Of a stretch of 64,000 bases of DNA, positions 42,801 through 50,626 are shown piece after piece. Both the position numbers and the translations under genes were made by a program. Positions within the stretch are counted from its first letter, which is position 1; every line of letters starts with the position of its first letter. The stretch is from Campylobacter concisus (GTDB lineage Bacteria; Campylobacterota; Campylobacteria; Campylobacterales; Campylobacteraceae), in assembly GCF_003048535.1 (NCBI RefSeq), contig NZ_PIRQ01000005.1, positions 104,925 to 168,924 on the forward strand, read 5' to 3'. The notes under the pieces are model-generated. The model ran no database searches. It was given only the letters and a program-made list of their open reading frames with translations, and had not been told where the DNA came from.

Positions 42801-43181
42801 ATGGAAAATAGCCTAAATTTTAGCGACGAGATCAAAGAAACGGCCGGACTAATAAATTTGGCCGGAGCTTGGGGATTAAACGAATTTATCGTCTTTATGG
42901 CGATTTTTGGCTTTATAGGCTTTGTAGTGATCTTTTGGCTACTTAGTAGATACACGAGCAAAAACACTGATTTGATGATCGATGTGGTGAATAAAAATAG
43001 TGAAGCGATAAATAAACAAAGTAGCGCCACTGAAAAACTAAGCGATATCTTAGCAGCAAATTTTGCCATAAACAAAGAGAAGCTCAATGAAATACATGAT
43101 GATGTAAGAGAGATCAAGCATAGCGTAAAGTACACAAGAACGCCAAGAAATAAAAAATTTAGCGAGCATATAAATGATTGA
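42801..43181 (+). CDS. Membrane protein with cytoplasmic coiled coil, possible holin
   Basis: The 126 residues contain one strong transmembrane segment (EFIVFMAIFGFIGFVVIFWLL). A helical coiled-coil tail and a basic end (KYTRTPRNKKFSEH) follow. It lies in the lysis cassette after lysozyme and spanins and before the baseplate genes, so it may be the holin or a regulator of lysis. A single-helix holin would be unusual. It overlaps gpV by eight bases. Confidence 0.5.
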   Translation: MENSLNFSDEIKETAGLINLAGAWGLNEFIVFMAIFGFIGFVVIFWLLSRYTSKNTDLMIDVVNKNSEAINKQSSATEKLSDILAANFAINKEKLNEIHDDVREIKHSVKYTRTPRNKKFSEHIND

Positions 43182-43785
43182 GGTTGGAATTATCAGTGAA
43201 GTAAGAGATGACCGTGCAAAAGTTGCCATTGGTTCGATGGTAACTGATTTTTTGCCAGTATTTCAAGCACATGCCAACTCTTATGCAGTGAGCTTTTCAC
43301 CAATACGTGTAGGAGAGCAAGTGCTAGTGCTACCTGTGCATGATGAGCTAAACTCAGGTGTGGTGCTTCGTGGGCTTTATCAAAGTTCTCACAAGGCAGA
43401 TGCTACTGATAAAAAGGTGCATGTAAGTTTTGAAGATGGCATAAAGATGAGCTATGACAGCTCTAGCTCTTGTCTTGAAATTTCATCTCCAAAGCTTATA
43501 AACATAACTTGCGATAACGCAAATGTAAAGGCTAAAAATGTGATGGTAGAAGCTAGCGATACCACTATAAAAAGTCCAAGTATAAAGCTACTTGGCAATA
43601 CTTTGATACAAGGGGCGATAAATACAGCAGGAAGTGGTGGTGGTAGCGGCAGTTTTGAGATAAACGGAGATGTAAAAATCACTGGCTCAATCACAACAGG
43701 TGGTAATGCAAACTTTGGCGGCAGCGTAAGTGACGCACGTGGCAGCCTAACAGATCATAAAAATAACGGACTTGCGAGGGATTAG
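43174..43785 (+). CDS. Baseplate assembly protein V (spike)
   Basis: The N-terminal OB domain reads IEVGIISEVRDDRAKVAIG, then PIRVGEQVLVLPVHDELNSGVVLRGLY, typical of P2 gpV. The C-terminal part alternates residues in a beta-helix style (KLINITCDNANVKAKNVMVEASDTTIKSPS) and ends in a Gly/Ser-rich segment. gpV is the trimeric membrane-piercing spike at the tail tip. It starts the V-W-J-I block. Confidence 0.9.
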   Translation: MIEVGIISEVRDDRAKVAIGSMVTDFLPVFQAHANSYAVSFSPIRVGEQVLVLPVHDELNSGVVLRGLYQSSHKADATDKKVHVSFEDGIKMSYDSSSSCLEISSPKLINITCDNANVKAKNVMVEASDTTIKSPSIKLLGNTLIQGAINTAGSGGGSGSFEINGDVKITGSITTGGNANFGGSVSDARGSLTDHKNNGLARD

Positions 43786-43787
43786 TG

Positions 43788-44072
43788 ATGAAATATCTAA
43801 TTGATATAGAAAATTCTATCAAAGACATACTCCTAACTCCGCTTGGCTCAAGGGTGATGCTGCCTGAGTATGGCAGCAGAATTTATGAGCTAATAGATCG
43901 CAAGGTAGATGATGAATTTCGTGCTGATCTGGCGTGCTTTGTGATAGAGGCGGTTGAGAAATGGGAAAAGAGAGTAAAGATCGATGAGGTTCGTCTTATA
44001 GGTTTAAAAGATCATAAGCTTAGCTTTAAAGTAGTGCTTATGAGTGGTGATGAGATAGAGGTAAGAGCATGA
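43788..44072 (+). CDS. Baseplate protein W (gp25-like)
   Basis: This 94-residue protein carries SIKDILLTPLGSRVMLPEYGSRIYELID, the gp25/gpW lysozyme-like baseplate signature with the conserved LTP-x-GSR and PEYGS segments. It forms part of the wedge that starts the sheath. A GTG one codon upstream (43785) overlaps the gpV stop; I prefer the ATG at 43788. It overlaps gpJ by four bases. Confidence 0.92.
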   Translation: MKYLIDIENSIKDILLTPLGSRVMLPEYGSRIYELIDRKVDDEFRADLACFVIEAVEKWEKRVKIDEVRLIGLKDHKLSFKVVLMSGDEIEVRA

Positions 44073-45151
44073 ATTTAAAACAACTTCCATATCCAAACGT
44101 TATTGAGGTGCTTAAATATGATGAAATTTTAAATAATGTTAAAAACATTTTTAAAGAGCATTTAACTGATGATGAAATTTCACTACTTGAAAGTGACAAT
44201 TATTCGGCACTTCTTGAAACGCTAGCTTATAGAGAACTGCTCTTGCGAGCCAGGATAAATGATAGCGTTAAGGCTATGTTGCTGCCATTTTCTACTGGAG
44301 ATGACCTTGATAACATAGTAGCGATTTATGGCATAGAGAGGTTAAAAGGCGAGAGACCAACGGCGCAGTGTGAATTTAGCCTTTCAATGCCAAGAAACAG
44401 CGATACATATTTGCCAAAAGGGCTAATTTTACGCAGCGAAAATGGTGAAATAGCTAGCTTAAAAAGTGAAGTTGTAATAAGAGCAAATGAGCTAAAAGCT
44501 ATTGGAGTGATCATCTTAGATGAGTTTACAAAAACCAGTAAAGTAAAGTGCGAATATATCCAAACACCGCTGCCTTTTGTCCTAAAAGCAAAACAGCTAA
44601 GTGAATTTGAAGGCGGAGCCGAGCGTGAAAGCGATGATAGGCTAAGAGAGCGTGCAGTTTTAAGCCTAGAGCGTTTCTCAACTGCAGGCAGTGCTAAAGC
44701 ATATACTTATCAAACACTTAGCGCAAATGCAAAGGTGCTGGAGTGCAGTGTGCTAAATGGCGGTGCTGGAGTGGTGCAAATTTATCTAAAAACTACCGAC
44801 ATGAGCGAAGAGACACGCAAAGATGTGGAGAGCTTTTTAAGTGCCCAAAAGGTGCGTCCGCTAACCGACAATCTAAGCGTGTTAAATGCCACGAAAATAG
44901 ACATAAAGGTAGTAGCTACCCTTGAGCTAACAGATATGCTCTTTCAAGACGAAATTGCTAAGAATATATCAGCTCTGCCAACTACTCTTAGTCTTGGAGA
45001 GGATCTAAATTTAAGCTATATCTATAAAAATCTACATCAAAACGGCGTTTATAGAGTAAGTCTTAAAGAACCGCTTAATGATAAAAAGATAAGCGTAAAA
45101 GAATTTGTAAATTTAAGCTATGAGATAAGCTACAAAAAGGCTGAGTTATGA
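44069..45151 (+). CDS. Baseplate protein J
   Basis: The 360-residue protein belongs to the gpJ/gp47 family of baseplate wedge components. It shows LLETLAYRELLLRARINDSVKAMLLPFSTGDDLDNIVAIYGIERL near the N-terminus and SDDRLRERAVLSLERFSTAGSAKAYTY in the middle. It sits between W and I with four-base overlaps on both sides, as in P2. Confidence 0.92.
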   Translation: MNLKQLPYPNVIEVLKYDEILNNVKNIFKEHLTDDEISLLESDNYSALLETLAYRELLLRARINDSVKAMLLPFSTGDDLDNIVAIYGIERLKGERPTAQCEFSLSMPRNSDTYLPKGLILRSENGEIASLKSEVVIRANELKAIGVIILDEFTKTSKVKCEYIQTPLPFVLKAKQLSEFEGGAERESDDRLRERAVLSLERFSTAGSAKAYTYQTLSANAKVLECSVLNGGAGVVQIYLKTTDMSEETRKDVESFLSAQKVRPLTDNLSVLNATKIDIKVVATLELTDMLFQDEIAKNISALPTTLSLGEDLNLSYIYKNLHQNGVYRVSLKEPLNDKKISVKEFVNLSYEISYKKAEL

Positions 45152-45768
45152 GTTTGCTGCCTAATCACAAAAGTAAATTTGATAAGAAATTTGATGAGCT
45201 TTTTGGCGTAAGGTTTGAGGATTTAGACATTGGTGCCATAAATACTCTTGCAAGCAAAGCTCCAAAAAATTTACTGCCAGTACTTGCAGCTAGCTTTGAT
45301 GTAGATATTGATGGATTAAACGAGAATGAAGCCAGAGAGCTCATAAAAAACGCTTTTGAGATACATTACTACTCAGGCACTTTTTATAGTCTAAATAAAG
45401 CATTAAGCGCACTTTATGCAGATGCCAAGGTTAAAGAGTGGTTTGATTATGCTGGACTACCTTATCACTTCAAACTAGAGCTTGATGCAAGCAAAAATGG
45501 AGTAAGCCCACAGACACTAAAGAGATCTGATGAGATCATAAACACCTATAAAAACGTGCGTAGCGTATATGATGGAGCAAGCATAAAAGCGACTGCTAGC
45601 ATAAATTTAAAAGCCTACTCTTACACATTTAGCGGTGAAAATATAAGTGTAGATCCTTATGTAATATCAAATATAAGCCAAAGAGCAAGCTTTAAAGTAG
45701 GAGCTACTACGCAAATAAACGAGATCATAAGCATGCCAATCGATGCAATAAGAGTTTTAACAAGATAA
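45148..45768 (+). CDS. Tail protein I (baseplate wedge)
   Basis: The 206-residue product begins LPNHKSKFDKKFDELF and carries LPVLAASFDVDIDGLNENEARELIKNAFEIHYYSGTFYSLNKAL. This is the P2 gpI pattern, where the YxGT segment precedes the linker to the fibre. It overlaps gpJ and is followed by the tail fibre gene after a short gap. Confidence 0.88.
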   Translation: MSLLPNHKSKFDKKFDELFGVRFEDLDIGAINTLASKAPKNLLPVLAASFDVDIDGLNENEARELIKNAFEIHYYSGTFYSLNKALSALYADAKVKEWFDYAGLPYHFKLELDASKNGVSPQTLKRSDEIINTYKNVRSVYDGASIKATASINLKAYSYTFSGENISVDPYVISNISQRASFKVGATTQINEIISMPIDAIRVLTR

Positions 45769-45779
45769 AGGACGGATAA

Positions 45780-47243
45780 ATGAAGCAATATACACTTTTA
45801 ACAGCTAGCGGCATAAACAAACTTTTAAAAACCGCTAGCGACGGATCGAAGATCGCATTAAAAGAAGTTGTAGTAAGCGATTACGATGGAGAGCTAAGCG
45901 AGCAGACGGCATCAATACCAAATGAGAAGTATAGGGGCGATATAAACGCCATAACGATAGACGAGAGTGATAGCAACATCCTTGACGTCGATGCTATTAT
46001 ACCACCTGAAGTTGGCGGATTTTACATAAAAACGGCTGGCATATACTGCGATGATGGTTCGCTCTTTGCAGTTGCAAGGCTAGCAGATACTTATAAGCCG
46101 CTTTTGAACGAGGGGTCAAGCAAAGACATCACATTAAATTTTAAACTTCAAATCGCAAATGCGAGTGAAAGCATCATTTTAAAGGTTGATAACAATATAG
46201 TGTTAGCAACCAGAAAATGGTGCGAAAAGATGTTTCTTAAGTTAAAAGACAAGATAGACGCATACACCAAAAAAGAGAGCGACGATAAATTTGCTCTAAA
46301 AACCGAGCTAACGGATGGCTTGCCAATAGGTGCATATCTGAGCTATCCAAGCCAAAAAACCATCCCTGCTGGCTTTTTGATCGCAGATGGTAGAAGTCTC
46401 AAAAAAGCAGAATACACTGAGTTGTTTGACGTATTGGGGTACGTATATGGTGGCTCAGGTGAAAACTTTAACTTACCGAATTTTGCCGATGGCAAATTTA
46501 TGAGGTCAATAGGCGGTAACGCTGCAGGATTAGGTGTAGTTCAACAAGATGCATTTCAAGGGCACTTTCACAAATGGAAAGATAGTACAACAGAAGTTGG
46601 TTGGACTTATAATTTTACAGGCAATACATCAAATAAACCTGGCACTAGGGATAATATATCATCTATTGCAGAGCCAAAATCAGACGGCGTAAACGGCGAG
46701 CCAAGAACCGCAAATGAAACAAGACCGTACAATATGGCCGTAGTAGTCATCATAAAAGCCAAAAACGTAAACACTCCAACGGCTGGGCAAATCGATAAAA
46801 CAATACTTGCGACTGAAGCCAAGCTAGGAGTTGTTAAACTTAAAAACTCAATAACTGCCAAACAAGAAGATGCAGCTATTACAGAGAAAGCTGTGAGTGA
46901 TGCGATAGAAGCTAATAAAAGTATAGGTATAGGTCAAACTTATCAAGATGTGTGGGCTCAAAGAGAATTAAACACTTATTACCTAAACACCACTAGTAGG
47001 CCTATAATGGTGGGAGTTGATTTTGAACCTACTTTGGTTGATACGCCTATTTCAGTCGTAATAGACGATCAAATAGTAAGGACTGCTGGCATTGATAGTC
47101 GCATTCACGTAGGTTTCTCGTTTGTAGTGCCAGCAGGCTCAAAATATAAAATCGCCACTTTACTAAATACCTCTTTGAAGAAAATAAATTTAGTAGTTGA
47201 TGTCACTAATAAAAAATATAACACATGGAATGAACTCAAATAA
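45780..47243 (+). CDS. Tail fibre protein with collar domain (P2 gpH-like)
   Basis: Residues 1-150 match the gpH N-terminal fibre-attachment domain (YTLLTASGINKLLKTA, LKEVVVSDYDGEL, GFYIKTAGIYCDDG). Residues ~195-255 form a phage tail-collar domain (LPIGAYLSYPS, PAGFLIADGRSLKK, YGGSGENFNLPNFADGKFMRS). The final ~150 residues are variable and probably bind the host receptor. The composition shifts within the gene: the first part is GC-richer than the part after about 46,350, suggesting exchange of the receptor-binding end. Confidence 0.88.
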   Translation: MKQYTLLTASGINKLLKTASDGSKIALKEVVVSDYDGELSEQTASIPNEKYRGDINAITIDESDSNILDVDAIIPPEVGGFYIKTAGIYCDDGSLFAVARLADTYKPLLNEGSSKDITLNFKLQIANASESIILKVDNNIVLATRKWCEKMFLKLKDKIDAYTKKESDDKFALKTELTDGLPIGAYLSYPSQKTIPAGFLIADGRSLKKAEYTELFDVLGYVYGGSGENFNLPNFADGKFMRSIGGNAAGLGVVQQDAFQGHFHKWKDSTTEVGWTYNFTGNTSNKPGTRDNISSIAEPKSDGVNGEPRTANETRPYNMAVVVIIKAKNVNTPTAGQIDKTILATEAKLGVVKLKNSITAKQEDAAITEKAVSDAIEANKSIGIGQTYQDVWAQRELNTYYLNTTSRPIMVGVDFEPTLVDTPISVVIDDQIVRTAGIDSRIHVGFSFVVPAGSKYKIATLLNTSLKKINLVVDVTNKKYNTWNELK

Positions 47244-47253
47244 GGATCAAAAA

Positions 47254-47571
47254 ATGAAATACTATAAAGACAAAAATAATGAGATATATGCTTATGATAG
47301 CCCTATCAGCGAAGAAGCTTTAGCTGCAAGCGTAGAAAAGTTTTGTTTAACACCTTTAACACAAAAGGAGATAGAGGAGTATTTAACGCCAAAAATAGAC
47401 GAAAGGGCTAAGGCATTAGCACAGCTTGAAGCGGATATAAAAGAGTGCAAGGATGACATAAGCCACGCTCTAATCATCGGCAATGCTTCAGTGCTTGAAA
47501 ATCTAAGAAATGAATATAAAAGCCTTCTGGTAGAGCGTGAGAAGCTACAAGAGCAAAATGAGCAAGAATAA
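47254..47571 (+). CDS. Tail fibre assembly-type protein
   Basis: The 105-residue product starts YYKDKNNEIYAYDSPISEEALAA. A C-terminal coiled coil follows (ERAKALAQLEADIKECKDDISHAL, LREEL-like repeats). The position just after the fibre gene, and the N-terminal YYKD/YAYDS segment, resemble fibre-assembly chaperones of P2 and Mu. AAGGAT precedes the ATG at 47254; longer upstream frames overlap the fibre gene and lack a ribosome-binding site. Confidence 0.65.
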   Translation: MKYYKDKNNEIYAYDSPISEEALAASVEKFCLTPLTQKEIEEYLTPKIDERAKALAQLEADIKECKDDISHALIIGNASVLENLRNEYKSLLVEREKLQEQNEQE

Positions 47572-47584
47572 AAAGGAGTAACTA

Positions 47585-47731
47585 ATGGCAAGAATAAAAA
47601 GATGTGAAGTGTGTGCGAGCAAGCTAGACAAAGATAGTAACTGCACTTGGGAGGGTTGCCCAAAATGCCCTAAGTATAAAGCAGAGGTAAAAGATGAAGT
47701 TAAACCAAAAGCAAAAACTACAAATTCTTAA
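47585..47731 (+). CDS. Small four-cysteine zinc-finger-like protein
   Basis: An ATG at 47585 preceded by AAAAAGGAGTAACTA opens 48 codons. Cysteines occur as CEVC, then a lone C, and CPKCP in a short span (IKRCEVCAS ... WEGCPKCPKY), consistent with a zinc knuckle. The tail is Lys-rich. It overlaps the next gene by 38 bases. Mu encodes a small Cys-rich RNA-binding translational activator (Com) beside mom; similarity here is only in size and Cys content. Confidence 0.55.
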   Translation: MARIKRCEVCASKLDKDSNCTWEGCPKCPKYKAEVKDEVKPKAKTTNS

Positions 47732-48305
47732 AAACGTAGCTATCGAGCTTCCACTTGAGATAGTGCATTTTATCGTAGTGCCTATCGCTCTGCTAGCCTG
47801 TGATGAAAAAAGTGAGAATTTGCCTAAATGGGCGGCGTGGTTTGATGAGAACGACTACGGCATAAACGGAGACGACGGCTGGAAAAACGAGCATTTCCCG
47901 AACGGCAAGAACAGAACCTATTGGGCGAGGCTTTGTTGGCTCTACCGTAATAGGATAGGAAACTTTAGTGCGAAGTATCTGGGTGTCAAAGTTGAAGATA
48001 TAGATGCAAGCAGTGTTAAGAGCATAGGTGATACTCTAGCTACAGAAAACAAAGGTAGAGAAAGCACTCAATGCCTAGTGACTTGCAAGATGAAAGATGG
48101 ACGTGAGCGCTTTGGTTATTACCGTGAGATCAGATACGGCAAATCAAAATGGTACTGCCGTATCTATCTAGGATGGAAGCTTATGGATATATGTGGGATG
48201 AATGAAGAGAACAAAAGCACATATCTTGAAGCAGATGATAAGAAAGTGCTTAAAAGTGTTTGGTGCGTAAATCCATTTAAAAAAGTAAATCAAAAAGGAG
48301 AATAA
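47694..48305 (+). CDS. Phage protein of DUF7338-like type
   Basis: The 203-residue protein opens with a hydrophobic segment (LPLEIVHFIVVPIALLAC). LPKWAAWFDENDYGINGDDGW and YWARLCWLYRNRIGNF follow, a pattern I associate with a family of phage proteins of unknown function (DUF7338-like, from memory). The second half has YYREIRYGKSKWYCRIYLGWKLMD. It lies between the fibre genes and the tail sheath and overlaps the small Cys4 gene, which may regulate it. Function unknown. Confidence 0.55.
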   Translation: MKLNQKQKLQILKNVAIELPLEIVHFIVVPIALLACDEKSENLPKWAAWFDENDYGINGDDGWKNEHFPNGKNRTYWARLCWLYRNRIGNFSAKYLGVKVEDIDASSVKSIGDTLATENKGRESTQCLVTCKMKDGRERFGYYREIRYGKSKWYCRIYLGWKLMDICGMNEENKSTYLEADDKKVLKSVWCVNPFKKVNQKGE

Positions 48306-48307
48306 AA

Positions 48308-49471
48308 ATGGCAGCAAAATTTGGTGTAAACGTAACCGTATCAGCTGAGGCAGCAAGACCAATAGCAGTAGAAAGTACTACACCTATTGGTATAGCAGGG
48401 TATGAAGAGGTGCTAGAAAATGGCCTACATTTTTATATGACAACAGCAAAGGCACTTGAAGCTCTTGAAGCAAAATACAAAGCTAAAAAGGATGCGAGCC
48501 AAGCTTTTAAAAAAGGCTCTATTTATAGGGCTTTAAAAGGTATTGAAGATCAGGCCGTAAATACTCAAATAATTTTAAGTGTATTTACAAAAGATGACGA
48601 TGAGGACACAAACGATGAGATCACGGAGTGCAAAAGTGCCGTCACAGCGTTTGCTAAAGCAAAATCACGCTTTGGTTATAGCCCAAATTTAATAATCGCA
48701 CCTGGCTTTAGCCATGAAGATGCTATCAAGGGTGAGATAGAAAAGATGGCAACCAGACTAAAAGCAACCGGCATTGTAGATCTAAAAGCGGATGACGCAG
48801 CAGCAGCCATTGTTAAAATGGGTGATTTTGGTACAAATAGGCTAGTTGCCGCTTATCCAAATGTCAAGGTTTGGGATGATGAAACGAATGCTTATGTCTA
48901 TGAGGGGCAAAGTGCGAGAATAGCCGGCATGATAGCTCACACAGATGGAGCAAGCGAGTTTGGATATTCAGATAGCTACTCAAATAGGGTTATGATAGGA
49001 GTTTCTGGCACGCAAATAGACGTGGATTTTGAGTTGGGTGAGACTTGTACAGCTGATGAGCTAAGGGCAGCAAAAATTTCTACCATCATTAGAGAAAGTG
49101 GCTTTAGGGCTTGGGGTGGCGAAACGAGTGACCAAGATACTATTTGGCAAGATCTAGCACGTGTTAGGATATTTGACCGAATATCACAAGCTTGCCAAAA
49201 GGGAGTGCTGTTTGCGATCGATAGAAAAGCTAGTGAGCTTTATCATGCAAAAAGATCAGTTAGCGAGCTCCTTCGTCAGCTAGTTGGAGCAAAGGTACTT
49301 CTTGGATATGAGCTTAGCTGGAGTGCAAAAAACACCGACGCAACTATCACGGCTGGTAAATTTTACCTTGATGTCAGAATGCAAAACAATCCAATCGTTA
49401 AGCAGCTTACACTTGATTTTATCTACGTGGATAAATACGGTAGCGTTTTGATGGATGAGTTAAACAAATAA
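48308..49471 (+). CDS. Contractile tail sheath protein (P2 gpFI-like)
   Basis: The 387-residue protein has the sheath hallmarks. An N-terminal beta segment (VTVSAEAARPIAVESTTPIGIAGY) is followed by SPNLIIAPGFSH, VKVWDDETN and SARIAGMIAHTDGA. The C-terminal block includes GFRAWGGETSDQDTIWQDLARVRIFDRI, where FRAWG and the RRI-like segment are conserved. It forms the contractile outer tube. GGAG precedes the ATG. Confidence 0.92.
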   Translation: MAAKFGVNVTVSAEAARPIAVESTTPIGIAGYEEVLENGLHFYMTTAKALEALEAKYKAKKDASQAFKKGSIYRALKGIEDQAVNTQIILSVFTKDDDEDTNDEITECKSAVTAFAKAKSRFGYSPNLIIAPGFSHEDAIKGEIEKMATRLKATGIVDLKADDAAAAIVKMGDFGTNRLVAAYPNVKVWDDETNAYVYEGQSARIAGMIAHTDGASEFGYSDSYSNRVMIGVSGTQIDVDFELGETCTADELRAAKISTIIRESGFRAWGGETSDQDTIWQDLARVRIFDRISQACQKGVLFAIDRKASELYHAKRSVSELLRQLVGAKVLLGYELSWSAKNTDATITAGKFYLDVRMQNNPIVKQLTLDFIYVDKYGSVLMDELNK

Positions 49472-49483
49472 AGGAGATAAACA

Positions 49484-49996
49484 ATGAAAAGACAAATTCC
49501 TCAAGTAATCCAAGAAGGTAACGTTTATATAGATGGCATCGGCTATCTTGGTGTAACAAAAAAGCTTAAGCTTCCCACAATAGAGTTTGAAATGATAGAG
49601 AGCAAAGGAGCTCTTAGCACAAATTACACAACTGGCATGCTAAAGGCAACAGAGGTTGAATTTACAGTTAGTGTGTTAGACAAAAACATGTGGGTAAATT
49701 TAGGACTAAACAGCTTTACCAACCGCATTCCGTGGCTTTTTAAAGCTAGCATTTTCCAAAGCGGCAAAAGCAAAACTGTGCCTTTCAGCGCAGCCTTCAC
49801 TGGAGATATTGCCAGTTATGAAGTATCTGAGTTTGAAAGCGGAAAAGAGTTAGAAGTTACTATTAAGCTATCAGCTCATTTTGTGGACATCAACGTGGAT
49901 GGTGTGCCGATGGTGCTAAAAGATAGTGAAAATATGATATGCGTTATAGGCGGAGTTGATTATATGGCAGGGGTTCGCTCAAATTTAGGAGAGTGA
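49484..49996 (+). CDS. Major tail tube protein (P2 gpFII-like)
   Basis: The 170-residue protein begins IPQVIQEGNVYIDGIGYLGVTKKLKLPTIEFE, the gpFII pattern, and has KLSAHFVDINVDGVPMVLKDSENMICVIGGVDY near the end. It polymerises into the inner tube under the sheath. AAAGGAG precedes the start; it directly follows the sheath gene. Confidence 0.92.
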   Translation: MKRQIPQVIQEGNVYIDGIGYLGVTKKLKLPTIEFEMIESKGALSTNYTTGMLKATEVEFTVSVLDKNMWVNLGLNSFTNRIPWLFKASIFQSGKSKTVPFSAAFTGDIASYEVSEFESGKELEVTIKLSAHFVDINVDGVPMVLKDSENMICVIGGVDYMAGVRSNLGE

Positions 49997-50069
49997 TTTT
50001 TTATACTAAGCCTGCTTGTTTTACTTTGATATGTAGTCAAGCAGGCAAAAACAACAAAAGGATACAAGA

Positions 50070-50294
50070 ATGAAAGAGATAAAGATAAAAGATGAAATTT
50101 GGCAAATGCACGCACCAAAAGTAAGAACCATTAAGATGGCGGATGAAAATGGTGGTAGCGATATGGCAAAGACTATCTATATGATAGCTGCACTTTGCAA
50201 TAAGACACAAGAAGAAGTTGAAAATTTGGAGTTTAAAGAATTTATGTCTTTACAAAAGGCGTTAAATGATTTTTTAGATGTAAGGGCGGAGTAA
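50070..50294 (+). CDS. Tail assembly chaperone E (zero-frame product)
   Basis: The 74-residue protein (KEIKIKDEIWQMHAPKVRTIKMADE, MIAALCNKTQEEVENLEFKEFMSLQ) matches gpE-type tail assembly chaperones in size and position between FII and T. In P2 the E gene is extended by a -1 frameshift into E'. A slippery T TTT TTA lies near its end at 50270-50276, and a matching -1 frame continues downstream. Confidence 0.85.
   Translation: MKEIKIKDEIWQMHAPKVRTIKMADENGGSDMAKTIYMIAALCNKTQEEVENLEFKEFMSLQKALNDFLDVRAE
50270..50276 (+). promoter_or_regulatory. Slippery heptamer for -1 ribosomal frameshift
   Basis: The zero-frame codons GAT TTT TTA contain T-TTT-TTA, a canonical X-XXY-YYZ heptamer, six codons before the E stop. 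Slipping one base back allows 50 further codons to be read. P2 uses T-TTT-TTG at the equivalent place. Confidence 0.75.
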
Positions 50295-50428
50295 ATAACG
50301 AAAATATCGCCCTTATAGCTCATGTTTTAGGCTATGGATATAACGAGATAATAAATCTTAGTTTGAGTGATTTTAGTGAGTTTTTAGAAATTTCAGTAAA
50401 GATCTTAAAGGCTAAGAGCGAGTTATAA
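50276..50428 (+). CDS. E' extension, read by -1 frameshift from E
   Basis: The -1 frame continues for 50 codons (RCKGGVNNENIALIAHVLG, YGYNEIINLSLSDFSEFLEI, KILKAKSEL) to a TAA at 50426-50428, giving an E+E' fusion of about 119 residues. The segment has no ATG or Shine-Dalgarno of its own and shows good coding character. The long form is expected to chaperone the tape measure protein and tail tube. Confidence 0.78.
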   Translation, partial: RCKGGVNNENIALIAHVLGYGYNEIINLSLSDFSEFLEISVKILKAKSEL

Positions 50429-50579
50429 CTTCTTTGGTTTTACCTAATGCTAAGCCAGCGGTGCCAATAAGGCTGCCAAGTATCCCTAAGCCAAAAACTA
50501 AGGCAATAAACGTTTCAAAAAAGCCACTTGGTGAAACGAAGAAGAATAAAACGATAAAAATAGGAATGATTAAAGCCAT
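50412..50579 (-). CDS. Small two-helix membrane protein on the opposite strand
   Basis: An ATG at 50579 preceded by AAAGGATTTAAA opens 55 codons. The product has two hydrophobic helices (LIIPIFIVLFFFV and FIALVFGLGILGSLIGTAGLAL) and a short polar tail. The gene opposes the late operon and overlaps the end of E' by 17 bases, so it is probably expressed independently, perhaps in the lysogen. Candidates are a superinfection-exclusion or membrane-stress protein. No family recognised. Confidence 0.55.
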   Translation of the reverse strand: MALIIPIFIVLFFFVSPSGFFETFIALVFGLGILGSLIGTAGLALGKTKEVITRS

Positions 50580-50626
50580 TTTAAATCCTTTTTAAAAGGG
50601 ATTATATCGTATTTTAAAGGAAAGAT

